This document shows positions 15,294 through 24,326 of a DNA stretch of 64,000 nucleotides, one piece after another. The notes below the pieces were generated by a model. That model was not told where the DNA came from. It worked only from the letters and a program-made list of their open reading frames with translations, and ran no database searches. Positions within the stretch are counted from its first letter, which is position 1. Each line of letters starts with the position of its first letter. The DNA is from Streptomyces bambusae (GTDB lineage: Bacteria > Actinomycetota > Actinomycetes > Streptomycetales > Streptomycetaceae), in NCBI RefSeq assembly GCF_020532645.1, contig NZ_JAJAUZ010000023.1, forward strand, positions 51,228 to 115,227. Direction: 5' to 3'. A program made the translations under genes and the position numbers.

Positions 15294-17672
15294 ATGGTCC
15301 AGCCGTCCGGCGCGCAGGCCGCGCCCGAGCTCGTCCTGGAAACCGACACGGGCGCCACCATGGTGATCAGCCCGGGCCGGGTCTACCACGTCGGCCGCGA
15401 CCCCCTCAGCGAGGTCTTCCTCGACGACGCCCGGGTCTCCTGGCACCACGCGGTCCTCCGCCCCGACGGGGACCACTGGACCGTCGAGGACGAGGACAGC
15501 ACCAACGGCACGTACGCCGACGGCCGCCGCATCCACGCCTGGGGCGTCGGACCCGGCACCGTGCTCTGCTTCGGCAGCCTCACCGACGGGCCCCGTGCCG
15601 TCCTCGCCGGCCGCCCGCCGCCCGCCCCGCCCGCCGCCCCCGGCTACCGCAACTCCCGGCCCTCCGGCGTCCACAGCCCCGGTCTGACCGGCACCTTCCG
15701 GCAGCCGACCTCGGTCCGGCCGCTGCCCGCCCGGGCCCCGTTCCGGATCGGCCGCGGACCCGGCAACGACCTGGTCGTCGACGACCTCGTGGTCTCCCGC
15801 CGGCATGCCGAACTCGTCGCCCACGCCGACGGCACGTACGAGATCGTCGACCTCGGCAGCCACAACGGGACCTACCTCAACGGCGCTCCCGTCACCCGCG
15901 CGCGGATCGGCGAGGGCGACATCGTCGGCATCGGGCACAGCGCCTTCTGCCTGGTCGGCGACCACCTCCAGGAGTACGTCGACACCGGTACGGTCTCCCT
16001 CGACGTCCAGGACCTCGCCGTCGCCGTCGACCACGGCCGCAAGGTCCTCCTCGACCACGTGTCCTTCCCCGTCGGCGAGAAGTGCCTGCTCGCCGTCGTC
16101 GGCCCCAGCGGCGCGGGCAAGTCCACCCTGCTCGGCGCCCTCACCGGGCTGCGCCCCGCCGACCAGGGCACCGTCCTGTACGACGGCCGCGACCTGTACC
16201 GCGACTACGCCGAACTCCGCAGCCGCATCGGCCTCGTCCCGCAGGACGACATCCTGCACGCCCAGCTCACCGTCCGCCGGGCCCTCGCGTACGCCGCCGA
16301 ACTCCGCTTCCCGCAGGACACGGCCAAGGCCGAACGCGAGGCGCGCGTCGACGAGGTGATCCGCGAACTCGGCCTTCAGCAGCGGGCCGACCAGCCCATC
16401 CACAGCCTCTCCGGCGGCCAGCGCAAACGCGTCTCCGTCGCCCTGGAACTCCTCACCAAGCCCTCGCTGCTGTTCCTCGACGAGCCGACGTCGGGCCTCG
16501 ACCCCGGCATGGACCGGTCGGTCATGCACATGCTGCGCGGACTCGCCGACGACGGCCGCACCGTCATCGTCGTCACCCACAGCGTGCTCTCCCTCGACGT
16601 CTGCGACCGCCTCCTGGTGCTCGCCCCCGGCGGCCGGATCGCCTACTACGGGCCGCCCGCCGACACCCTCGGCTTCTTCGGGTTCGAGCAGTGGCCGGAA
16701 GCCTTCGAGGCGTTCGAGAACGAGCGGGACCGGGACTGGGCGGGCGAGTACCGCCGCTCCGCCCTGCACCGGCAGTACATCGCCGACGCCGCCGCCCGCC
16801 CGGCCCCCGCCGGGGGCGGGCCGTCCGCCCGGCCGCCCGCGCCCCCGCCGCCCACCCCGCAGAGCTGGGGGGCCCAACTGCGCACCCTGGTCCGCCGGTA
16901 CGCGGCCGCGCTCGCCGCCGACCGCACCTTCCTCGTCATCATGATCGCGCTGCCGTTCGTGATGGGCGCCATGGCCCGCGCCCTCGCCGGCAGCGAACTC
17001 ACCGCCGAGACCGCCATGAACGCGCTGCTGATCCTGTGCGTCGGCGGCGTGCTCACCGGCGCGGCCAACGCGGTCCGTGAACTCGTCAAGGAGCGGGCCA
17101 TCTACCGGCGCGAGAGAGCCGTCGGCCTCTCCCGCTCCGCATACCTGGTGTCCAAGGTGGTGGTCCTCGGCACCGTCACCGTGGTGCAGGCGGTCGTCCT
17201 CACCCTGGTCGGCCTCGCCGGGGTGGACCTCGGCGCGCCTGGCGGGGAGGGCGTGCTGCTGCCGCCGCTCGCCGAGCTCGTCATCGCCGTCGCGCTGCTC
17301 TCGTTCACCGCGATGATGCTCGGGCTGCTGGTGTCCGCCCTCGTCCGCAAGGAGGAGGTCACCATGCCGCTGCTGGTGCTGCTGGCCATCGTGCAGGTGG
17401 TGTTCTGCGGGGCGCTCCTGAAGCTGGACGGCGTACCGGTCGTGGAGCAGCTGGCCTGGCTGGTGCCCTCGCGGTGGGCGCTGGCCGCGATGGCCGGCAC
17501 GATCGGTCTGGCCGACATCGTCCCCGGGAAGATCACCGCCGACCCGTTCTTCGAGCACGCCACCGGGGTCTGGCTGCTCAACCTCGGCATGCTGGTGGCG
17601 CTGTCCCTGGTGTTCGGGCTGGTCGTCGTGCGGCTGCTGCGCCGCCACGAGCCCGCCATCATGCGGAAGTGA
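15294..17672 (+). CDS. FHA-domain ABC transporter (Rv1747-like), ATPase fused to permease
   Basis: 792 residues. FHA domain 1 at about 10-95 (VGRDPLSEVFLDDARVSWHHA, STNGTY) and FHA 2 at about 150-235 (IGRGPGNDLVVDDLVVSRRH, SHNGTYLNG), each keeping the phosphothreonine-binding Arg, Ser and Asn. ATPase domain about 245-470: Walker A GPSGAGKST, signature LSGGQRKRV, Walker B LLFLDEPTSGLD. Six membrane helices fill about 555-785 (ABC2 type). This is the architecture of Mycobacterium Rv1747, an ABC transporter regulated through FHA binding to phosphorylated sites by the kinase PknF. It heads an operon of three genes ending in a Ser/Thr kinase. The substrate is unknown; cell-envelope lipids are proposed for Rv1747. 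Confidence 0.93.
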   Translation: MVQPSGAQAAPELVLETDTGATMVISPGRVYHVGRDPLSEVFLDDARVSWHHAVLRPDGDHWTVEDEDSTNGTYADGRRIHAWGVGPGTVLCFGSLTDGPRAVLAGRPPPAPPAAPGYRNSRPSGVHSPGLTGTFRQPTSVRPLPARAPFRIGRGPGNDLVVDDLVVSRRHAELVAHADGTYEIVDLGSHNGTYLNGAPVTRARIGEGDIVGIGHSAFCLVGDHLQEYVDTGTVSLDVQDLAVAVDHGRKVLLDHVSFPVGEKCLLAVVGPSGAGKSTLLGALTGLRPADQGTVLYDGRDLYRDYAELRSRIGLVPQDDILHAQLTVRRALAYAAELRFPQDTAKAEREARVDEVIRELGLQQRADQPIHSLSGGQRKRVSVALELLTKPSLLFLDEPTSGLDPGMDRSVMHMLRGLADDGRTVIVVTHSVLSLDVCDRLLVLAPGGRIAYYGPPADTLGFFGFEQWPEAFEAFENERDRDWAGEYRRSALHRQYIADAAARPAPAGGGPSARPPAPPPPTPQSWGAQLRTLVRRYAAALAADRTFLVIMIALPFVMGAMARALAGSELTAETAMNALLILCVGGVLTGAANAVRELVKERAIYRRERAVGLSRSAYLVSKVVVLGTVTVVQAVVLTLVGLAGVDLGAPGGEGVLLPPLAELVIAVALLSFTAMMLGLLVSALVRKEEVTMPLLVLLAIVQVVFCGALLKLDGVPVVEQLAWLVPSRWALAAMAGTIGLADIVPGKITADPFFEHATGVWLLNLGMLVALSLVFGLVVVRLLRRHEPAIMRK

Positions 17673-18370
17673 CCGCGATGGCCGGCGAAGGCGCCCCGGA
17701 GTTCCGCCCCACGCACGTGGTGCCCCAGGAGGGGCTGCCGGCCTGGGAGGGACCGGACGTGTCCCGGCCCACCCAGCCGCTCGACGCGTTCCTGCCGGTG
17801 GAACTCCTCGCCCGGCGCGGCGCCTGGGCGCAGATCCTGTGCGCGAACGGCTGGTCGGCGTGGGTGGACGGCCGCCTGCTGGTCGCCGTACCCGGCCGGC
17901 CTCCCGCCGCCGGGGAGCCGCTGAGCCGCGCCGAGGACCCGGCCCCGCTGCTGGCCCGCGCCGCCGAACTCCTCGACCGCTACCGCGCCGCCGCCGCGGA
18001 CCTGGCCGCGGGCCGGACCGACGCGGAGGGCTTCCGCCGCGCCACGCACGGCCTGCGCGCCGGCATCGTCCTCGACGGCGAGTCGGCCTGGCTGTACGAC
18101 GAGACCGCCGGCCGCTGGATGTACGACGACGGCACCCGCCTGACGACGTACGCGGCGGTGGAGACCCCGGCGGCCCGCACGTCGGTGGCGGGGCCGGGCC
18201 CGGAGGTGGCGCGGACGGACCCGGTGGGCGTGCAGTTCGACGTACCGGGGGAGACCTCTCCGCCGGCCTCCGGCCCGCCCCAGGGGCCGCGGCCCGAGCC
18301 CCCCGGGGCGGCCGCCGGTCACGCGCCGACGCGGGTGGTCGGGCCGGCCGGGTCCGGTGAGCGGCGGTGA
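17669..18370 (+). CDS. Unknown protein between FHA transporter and kinase
   Basis: 233 residues if it starts at the GTG at 17669, which overlaps the transporter stop codon (GTGA); an ATG 9 bp later is the alternative. It is soluble with no signal peptide. The core (about 45-175) contains WSAWVDGRLLVAVPGRPP and DGESAWLYDETAGRWMYDDG, two tryptophan/Asp-rich segments, after which a Pro/Gly/Ala-rich tail runs to the end. I do not recognise a named domain. Tight coupling on both sides argues that it works with the transporter and kinase, perhaps as an adaptor or kinase substrate. Confidence 0.8.
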   Translation: MTAMAGEGAPEFRPTHVVPQEGLPAWEGPDVSRPTQPLDAFLPVELLARRGAWAQILCANGWSAWVDGRLLVAVPGRPPAAGEPLSRAEDPAPLLARAAELLDRYRAAAADLAAGRTDAEGFRRATHGLRAGIVLDGESAWLYDETAGRWMYDDGTRLTTYAAVETPAARTSVAGPGPEVARTDPVGVQFDVPGETSPPASGPPQGPRPEPPGAAAGHAPTRVVGPAGSGERR

Positions 18371-19389
18371 GCGGGGTCGGGCGGGACGACAGCGGGCTGC
18401 CGTACGACCTGACGGGGCGGCAGATCGCCGGGTATCGGGTGGAGGCCGAACTCGGGCGGGGCGGGATGGCCGTGGTGTACCGCGCACACGACGTACGGCT
18501 CGGGCGTACCGTCGCGCTGAAGGTGCTCGCTCCCGAGTGGGCCCGCAACGACTCCTTCCGGGCTCGTTTCACCCAGGAATCGCAGGCGGCCGCCGCCATC
18601 GACCACCCGCACATCGTGCCGGTGTTCGAGGCCGACGAGGTGGAGGGGCTGCTGTTCATCGCCATGCGGTACGTCCCCGGGCAGGACCTGCGGGCCCTGC
18701 TGGACCGCACCGGTCCGCTGCCGCTGGCCGCCGCCATCCGGATCGCCACCCAGGTGGCGTCCGCGCTCGACGCGGCGCACGACCACGACCTCGTCCACCG
18801 GGACGTGAAGCCGGCGAACATCCTGGTCGCGGCCGGCACCGACGAGGACCATCCCGAGCACGTGTACCTCGCCGACTTCGGGCTGACGAAGAAGTCCCTG
18901 TCGCTGAGCGGGATCACGACCGTGGGCGACATCGTCGGGACCGTGAACTACATGGCGCCCGAGCAGATCGACGGGCTGGCGCTGGACGGGCGGTGCGATC
19001 AGTACAGCCTGGGGTGTGTGGTGCACGAGTTGCTGACGGGGGCGCCGCCGTTCCAGCGGGACAACGACTTCCTCGTGCTGATGGCGCACAAGACGGATCT
19101 GCCGCCGCTGGTGTCGGCGGTGCGGCCGGATCTGCCGGGCGGGGTGGACGAGGTGGTGGGGCGGGCGCTGGCGAAGGTGCCGGGGGACCGGTTTGCGAGC
19201 TGCCTCCAGTTCACGGGGGCGCTGCGTCTGGCGGCGCGGCCGGACCCGGCGCCCCCGGGCCCGCCGTCCCCGGGTCCCGCCCCGTTGCCCCCCGGGGCCC
19301 CGGCCCCACGGGAGCCGGCGTCAGGGCCGCGCCCGCTTCCCCCTCCGCCCTCCTGGGCCCTCCCGGTCCTGGGCCCCCGCCCCCACTGA
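18367..19389 (+). CDS. Soluble Ser/Thr protein kinase of the FHA-transporter operon
   Basis: 340 residues, starting with GTG in a second GTGA overlap (18367-18370). Kinase domain at about 20-285: LGRGGMAVVY, Lys in VALKVL (K52), HRDVKPAN (D146), DFG (D170), activation segment SLSLSGITTVGDIVGTVNYMAPEQ with several Ser/Thr. The C-terminal 50 residues are almost pure Pro/Ala/Gly, with no membrane helix and no PASTA domains, unlike PknB. Position and family suggest it phosphorylates the FHA transporter or the intermediate protein. The most likely substrates are therefore in the same operon, but this is not shown. Confidence 0.9.
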   Translation: MSGVGRDDSGLPYDLTGRQIAGYRVEAELGRGGMAVVYRAHDVRLGRTVALKVLAPEWARNDSFRARFTQESQAAAAIDHPHIVPVFEADEVEGLLFIAMRYVPGQDLRALLDRTGPLPLAAAIRIATQVASALDAAHDHDLVHRDVKPANILVAAGTDEDHPEHVYLADFGLTKKSLSLSGITTVGDIVGTVNYMAPEQIDGLALDGRCDQYSLGCVVHELLTGAPPFQRDNDFLVLMAHKTDLPPLVSAVRPDLPGGVDEVVGRALAKVPGDRFASCLQFTGALRLAARPDPAPPGPPSPGPAPLPPGAPAPREPASGPRPLPPPPSWALPVLGPRPH

Positions 19390-19914
19390 CCCTGCGTTGC
19401 CTTTCCCCACCCCGCCCCTTCCCGAACCGGGGCTCCGCCCCGGCCCCGGCGCATCCATCGCCGGCGAGGCTCAGGGACCGGGGCTCCGCCCCGCACCCCG
19501 GTCCTCAAGCGCCGGACGGGCTGGGGGGTGTGGCGGGGTGGGTGGCGTGAGGTGGGATCGGCGGGGCTCAAGGATCGGGGCGCCGCTCCGTGCCTGGGTC
19601 CTCAAGCGCCGGACGGGCTGGAATGTGCCCCCTGCCCGGACCTTTCCTGCGGGCCTGGCTGGTGGGTGCCGCCATGGCCGGGTGTGCCCGTACGGCTGGA
19701 CACCGCGGGGCAGAATCCAGCCCCGCCGGCGTTTGAGGCGCGGGGTCCGGGGCGGAGCCCCGAAGAGTGCGACCCGGCCCGGCAGGCGCGACACCGCGGG
19801 GCGGAATCCAGCCCCGCCGGCGTTTGAGGCGCGGGGTCCGGGGCGGGCCCCGAAGTTCTGGGCTCCGCCCACCCCAGTCCGTCCGGTGAGCCCCGAAGGG
19901 CGGCCCTGGCGGGG
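19390..19914. repeat. Gene-free stretch made of GC-rich palindromic repeats
   Basis: The core GGGGCTCCGCCCC is exact at 19429-19441 and 19480-19492 and reversed at 19749-19761, with degenerate copies near 19578 and 19860. A near-identical direct repeat of about 65 bp occurs at 19700-19764 and 19791-19854. Short reading frames here are repeat shadows; I see no gene. The convergent arrangement (kinase ends at 19389, streptophobe gene ends at 19915) makes this a joint 3' region. Confidence 0.78.
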
Positions 19915-21168
19915 TCAGTCGCGGCGGCGCAGACGCGTGGCGGTGAGGCCGCCCAGGAGGCCGGCGACGGCGCCCCAGAGGACCGCCAGGCCGACCGTCC
20001 GCCACAGAAGGGGACTGAGTTCGACCCGCCCGCCGAGCCCGTCGACCTCGCCGATCCCCAGCAGGGAGAGGGCGATCCGCGCCTGCACGTCCCCCAGCAG
20101 GCAGACCGCCAGGACCGCGACCCCCAGCGCCACCCCCAAGTGCACCGCATGCTGCCACGGCTTCATCCAGGCCGGCGACCGCATCGCCGCCACCACGCCC
20201 GTCACCAGCAGCAGCACCGCCGCGACGGCCACCAGCCACCACGCCCGCCCGTCGTACTCCGCGAGCGACGCGACGTCGAGCCGGGACACGTCCGGGGTGC
20301 GCAGGACGTCGTCGAGGATCTGCGGCATCGGCAGCCCGAACGGCCCGTCCACCCGCCCCTCCCACGCTCCGCCCAGCCCCAGGGTCAGCGCGACCCACAC
20401 CAGATTGGGCAGCCCGAGCAGGACCACCGCGAAGGTCTCCGCCGCGTGCCCGCGGGTCAGGGCGACGACGATGCCGATGCCGATCCCGAGGACGACGTAG
20501 GAGAGCAGCATGAGGACCGTCGCGGACGCGGCCGGGCGGACCGCCGCGTGGAAGCGGACCAGGCGGGCCGGGAGCGGCGCGCGGCGGGACACCAGCAGGG
20601 CGAGCACGATCAGCCCGGCGATCCACAGCAGCCCGAAGCCGAGGGTGGCGGCGATGTCGGCCCGGAACCCGACGGTGGGTGCGGCGTCCAGGACCTCGGC
20701 GATGTCACCGAGCGGGTTGTCGCCGGTGCTGATCCCGAACGTCTGGCGGGCGACGAGCGCGTAGCCGGTCAGCAGGGCCAGCCACAGGACGGCCAGTTGC
20801 CCGGCCCGCACGAGGAGTTCCCCGGTGCCGGCCACCGCGCGGAGGCGCAGCGGGCGCAGAAAGAGCAGGGCGGCGGTCAGGGCGCCGGCCAGGGTGACGG
20901 ACAGGGGCAGTACGGAGATCGCGGCGTCGGCCCCGCCGAGGAAGCCGGCGCCGCCGGTCACCTCCACGGAGCCGCCGGCCGCCATGACGACCACGGCCGC
21001 GAGGACGCGGGGGAACGCGCCGTCGGGCAGTGAGCCGGCGCCGGCCGCGGCGAGGCCGGCGGCGGCCACGGCGGTCATGGCGGCGAAGCCGGCTGCAGCT
21101 GCCAGCAGTGCGTCGCGCCAGCCCTTCAGGCCGGGGCGGGCCGCCTGCGTCCCTGCACTCGCAGTCAC
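19915..21168 (-). CDS. Streptophobe family membrane protein
   Basis: 417 residues and about ten membrane helices spread over nearly the whole length. It matches the Streptomyces streptophobe family, named for being restricted to that genus and strongly hydrophobic. Typical segments include GFLGGADAAISVLPLSVTLAG, RAGQLAVLWLALLTGYAL, and the C-terminal GLPNLVWVALTLGLGGAWEG with the conserved FGLPMPQILDD after it. The function is unknown. Both flanks are palindromic-repeat regions, so it is probably a monocistronic unit. Confidence 0.85.
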   Translation of the reverse strand: MTASAGTQAARPGLKGWRDALLAAAAGFAAMTAVAAAGLAAAGAGSLPDGAFPRVLAAVVVMAAGGSVEVTGGAGFLGGADAAISVLPLSVTLAGALTAALLFLRPLRLRAVAGTGELLVRAGQLAVLWLALLTGYALVARQTFGISTGDNPLGDIAEVLDAAPTVGFRADIAATLGFGLLWIAGLIVLALLVSRRAPLPARLVRFHAAVRPAASATVLMLLSYVVLGIGIGIVVALTRGHAAETFAVVLLGLPNLVWVALTLGLGGAWEGRVDGPFGLPMPQILDDVLRTPDVSRLDVASLAEYDGRAWWLVAVAAVLLLVTGVVAAMRSPAWMKPWQHAVHLGVALGVAVLAVCLLGDVQARIALSLLGIGEVDGLGGRVELSPLLWRTVGLAVLWGAVAGLLGGLTATRLRRRD

Positions 21169-21671
21169 CCTGCCACCGTAAGCACCACGCCCCCATCCCG
21201 CCCGCCGAGCCCAAGGCCCGGTCCCGGCCCCGCGCGCCCTTGTGACCGGCGGGGCTCAAGGATTCGGGGCTCCGCCCCGGGCCCCGCGCCTCAATCGCCG
21301 GCGGGGCTGGGTTTTCGGGGTCCGGTCCCGGCCCCGCGCCCTTGTGGCCGGCGGGGCTGGGTTTTCGCCCGGCCGGAACTTCCGGGCTCCGCCCCGGCCC
21401 CGCGCGCATCGATCGCCGGACGGGCAGGGGGCGTATTTCAGCCCGTCCGGCGTTTGAGGACCGGGGTGCGGGGCGGAGCCCCGGTCTTTGAGCCCCGCCG
21501 GCGATTGAGGCGCGGGGCCCGGGGCGGAGCCCCGGTTTTTGCGGGCCCGGCACGGCCAGCGGTTGCGGCGGTCACCCGGATGGCGCACAGAATGGTCGCC
21601 AGAGGTGTCTGGTTCGGGACAGTACGTCCGGATCGCCCGGCTCCTTGGAGAACGTGAGGGAAGGGGCGCCC
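21169..21671. repeat. Gene-free stretch with palindromic repeats, ending in the DUF6777 gene start
   Basis: The GGGGCTCCGCCCC core is exact at 21266-21278 and reversed at 21470-21482 and 21521-21533, with related copies at about 21385-21400. Each is joined to GCCTCAATCGCCGGCGGGGCTGG-type tails (for example the 19 bases CTCAATCGCCGGCGGGGCT near 21290). The last 110 bp before 21672 lack the repeat and should contain the promoter of the DUF6777 gene; GAGGGAAGGGG at 21654-21664 is its ribosome binding site. No reading frame here looks like a real gene. Confidence 0.75.
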
Positions 21672-23228
21672 GTGACCACTCAGCCCTCCGGCCGGCCGCC
21701 GTCCGGCGACCGCCCCACAGGACCCCCGTCCGGCCCGCTCTCCGGCTCCGCCGGCCAGGGCCCGCCGACGATCCCGCACGGCGGCGTCCCGCCCGCCCCG
21801 CCCGGGGGCGGAGGCGGCGGGGACGGCAGCGGGACCGGCCCGGGCCCCGGCGACGGCAACGGCAAGCCCTGGTGGCGCTCCGTCCCCCGCATCGCCACCG
21901 CCGCCCTCGCGCTCGTCGCCGCCGTCGTGCTGGCCGTCGTCCTCACCCGGCCCGGCGGCACGCCCAAGAGCGGCGGCGAGGTGTTCCTGCAGGCCGCCTC
22001 CGCCGAGGGCCCCGACCCGTACACCGCGTCCACCGTCACCCCCGCCGGCAAGGAGAAGCAACAGACGCAGGAACCGCCCCCGCCGCCCGCGAGCACCCCG
22101 CCGCCCGGCGGCCGGATCGTCACGCAGAGCGTGGCCGGCTCCGCGCCCGGCCTGTACGGCGGCACCAAGAACGTGGCGAGCTGCAACGTCGAGCTCCAGA
22201 TCAAGACCCTCGGCTCCCAGCCCCCGAAGAACACCGCCTTCGCCTCGGCGCTCGGCATCCAGCCCGCTGCCGTACCCGGCTACCTGCGCTCCCTCACCAC
22301 GGTGCAGCTGCGCTCCGACACCCGGGTGACCAACCACGGCTACCGGGACGGCCGCCCGACCAGCTACCAGGCGGTGCTGCAGGCCGGCACGGCGGTGCTC
22401 GTCGACTCGCGCGGCGTGCCGAGGGTGCGGTGCGCGTGCGGCAACCCGCTCGGGCCGCCGGTGGCGCTCCAGGGCGACCCGGTGCGCAAGGGCCAGGCCT
22501 GGCCCTCGTACCGGCCGGTGAACGTCGTGGTGATCGCACCCTCGGTGACGATCATCAACAAGTTCGTCATCTACGACCGTGACGACCGCCGTTGGTACGA
22601 GCGGGACCGGGGCGACCACCACGGCCGCCACGACAGGCCCGTACCGCCGCCGCCGGACCCCTCGCCGTGGGTGCCGGAGCCGGTCACCTCGCCCCCGAGC
22701 CCGGACGACTCGCTCTCGCCGCCGGACGAGGAACCGGTGAGCCCCGCCGACTCGGACTCCGGTACGCCGTCGGAGGACACCGAGTCGCCGGGCCGCAACA
22801 ACCTCGTCCCGGACGACGAGACCTCCTCGGGCACCTCCGAACCGGCCTCGTCCCCGGCTGACGAACCCGCCGCGGAGCTGTCCTCGGAACCGGCCTCCGA
22901 GCCCCCCTCGTCGCCTGCTCCGGAACCCGCTTCCGAGCCCGCTTCCGAGCCCGCTCCGGCGTCCTCCCCGCCGCCCCCGCCCGTTGTGCGCACCCCCTGC
23001 CCGGTGCTGTCGAACGGCGTGGTGGTCACTCCGCCGCCGGCGGTGGGCATCGACCCGCCCTCGCCGTGCCCGCCGGTCGTCGCTCCGCCGCCGCCCGCGT
23101 CACCGGCCTCGCAGCCGGCGCCCCCGCCGCCCGCGGACCAGCAGACCACCGCGTCCGCCGAGCAGCAGCAGCCGGTGGACCCGGGGCAGCCGGCCGATCA
23201 GCAGGACGGGGGTACCGACGGCCAGTGA
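21672..23228 (+). CDS. DUF6777 domain protein with long low-complexity tail
   Basis: 518 residues from the GTG at 21672, preceded by GAGGGAAGGGG. A Pro/Gly-rich cytoplasmic N-terminus (1-68) is followed by one membrane helix (about 73-92) and an external DUF6777 domain (about 100-310) with GGEVFLQAASAEGPDPYTAS, GSAPGLYGGTKN, TRVTNHGYRDGR and the double-Cys segment VRCACGNPLGPP. From about 330 to the end it is Pro, Ser, Glu, Ala-rich, with EPAS-type repeats and another short segment with two Cys (TPCPVLSNGVVVTPPPAVG). The disordered external tail may span the cell wall. The function is unknown. Confidence 0.85.
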   Translation: MTTQPSGRPPSGDRPTGPPSGPLSGSAGQGPPTIPHGGVPPAPPGGGGGGDGSGTGPGPGDGNGKPWWRSVPRIATAALALVAAVVLAVVLTRPGGTPKSGGEVFLQAASAEGPDPYTASTVTPAGKEKQQTQEPPPPPASTPPPGGRIVTQSVAGSAPGLYGGTKNVASCNVELQIKTLGSQPPKNTAFASALGIQPAAVPGYLRSLTTVQLRSDTRVTNHGYRDGRPTSYQAVLQAGTAVLVDSRGVPRVRCACGNPLGPPVALQGDPVRKGQAWPSYRPVNVVVIAPSVTIINKFVIYDRDDRRWYERDRGDHHGRHDRPVPPPPDPSPWVPEPVTSPPSPDDSLSPPDEEPVSPADSDSGTPSEDTESPGRNNLVPDDETSSGTSEPASSPADEPAAELSSEPASEPPSSPAPEPASEPASEPAPASSPPPPPVVRTPCPVLSNGVVVTPPPAVGIDPPSPCPPVVAPPPPASPASQPAPPPPADQQTTASAEQQQPVDPGQPADQQDGGTDGQ

Positions 23229-23234
23229 GCCGCG

Positions 23235-24152
23235 TCAGCCCGCCGCACCCCCGCGCAGCAGTTCGCGCGCGCATTCCCGCAGCCACGCGTGTGCCGGATC
23301 CGCGTCGTGCCGGGGGTGCCAGGCCAGGCCGAAGGGGAGGGCCGGCAACTCCAGCGGTACCTCGAAGCACTCCAGCCCCAGCTTCTCCGCCAGCGGCGCG
23401 GCCGGCCCGGAGGTGATCAGGCCGACCAGGTCGGTGTCCCGCAGCACGAAGAGCGACGCCGGGAAGGAGCCCACCGAGCCCACCACCCGCCGGTCCAGCC
23501 CGAGGGCGGCGAGCGCGGTGTCCACCGGCCCCTCCAACCGCCCGCGCCGGGACACCGTGAGGTGCTCGGCGGCCGCGAACCGGCGGGCCGTCAGCCGGCC
23601 GCGCAGCAGCGGGTGACCGGCCCGCACGACCCCCAGCATCCGCTCGTCGCGCACGTGCTCCACCCGCACCTCGGGGGCATACGAGTCCACCACGCCCAGT
23701 TCCAGGTCCGCGGTGCCCTCCCGCAGCGCGGGCACGTCGACGTGGCTCTCCGACAGGAACCGCAGCCGCACCCCCGGCGCCTCCCGGGACACCCGCGTGA
23801 ACAGCGTCGCCCCGAACGCCGCCGCGAACGCGTCGTGCGCCAGCACCGTGAACGTCCGCGTCAGGGTGCGCAGGTCCACCTCGCCCCCGGACAGGAACAG
23901 CGCCCGCGCCCGCTCCACGACCTCCCGCACCTCGGCGTGCAGCGCCAGCGCGTGCGGCGTCGGCACCATGGTGCGGCCCGCCCGGACCAGCACCGGATCG
24001 CCGAGGGCGCTGCGGATCCGGCCCAGGGTGCGGCTCATCGCCGGCTCCGACAGGTGCAGGCGGGCGGCCGCCCCGGAGACGCTGCACTCCTCCAGCAGTA
24101 CGTCGAGGGCCACCAGCAGGTTCAGATCCAGCCTGGATTGCGTCACACGCAT
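23235..24152 (-). CDS. LysR family transcriptional regulator
   Basis: 305 residues with an N-terminal winged helix-turn-helix (LNLLVALDVLLEECSVSGAA, SEPAMSRTLGRIRSALG) and a C-terminal effector-binding region (about 95-295). It is divergent from the DHA2 efflux gene at 24327. In LysR pairs of this kind the regulator usually controls its divergent neighbour and itself from the shared 174-bp gap; the gap contains an inverted TTCC-N16-GGAA at 24156-24179 that could be part of a site. The effector is unknown, but a substrate of the pump would be the natural guess. The gene converges on the DUF6777 gene with a 6-bp gap. Confidence 0.9.
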   Translation of the reverse strand: MRVTQSRLDLNLLVALDVLLEECSVSGAAARLHLSEPAMSRTLGRIRSALGDPVLVRAGRTMVPTPHALALHAEVREVVERARALFLSGGEVDLRTLTRTFTVLAHDAFAAAFGATLFTRVSREAPGVRLRFLSESHVDVPALREGTADLELGVVDSYAPEVRVEHVRDERMLGVVRAGHPLLRGRLTARRFAAAEHLTVSRRGRLEGPVDTALAALGLDRRVVGSVGSFPASLFVLRDTDLVGLITSGPAAPLAEKLGLECFEVPLELPALPFGLAWHPRHDADPAHAWLRECARELLRGGAAG

Positions 24153-24326
24153 TCATTCCTTGCGAAAGTTGCACTGGAAAGCAGGACGGCGGCCAGCCTA
24201 CGGTGAACCGGCGAGGGGAGATCCCCGGGCCCGGCCCCCTCGCACCCGGAGCAACACCCACGGCACCACCCACGGCACCACCCGCACCACCACCCATCCC
24301 ACCGCACGAGCTCCGAGGAGGAGCCG

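Noticed and set aside
15270..18932. A 1220-residue minus-strand frame opposite the FHA transporter operon
   Set aside because: Composition is Arg/Gly/Asp/Glu-rich noise and the plus strand holds three genes with catalytic motifs.
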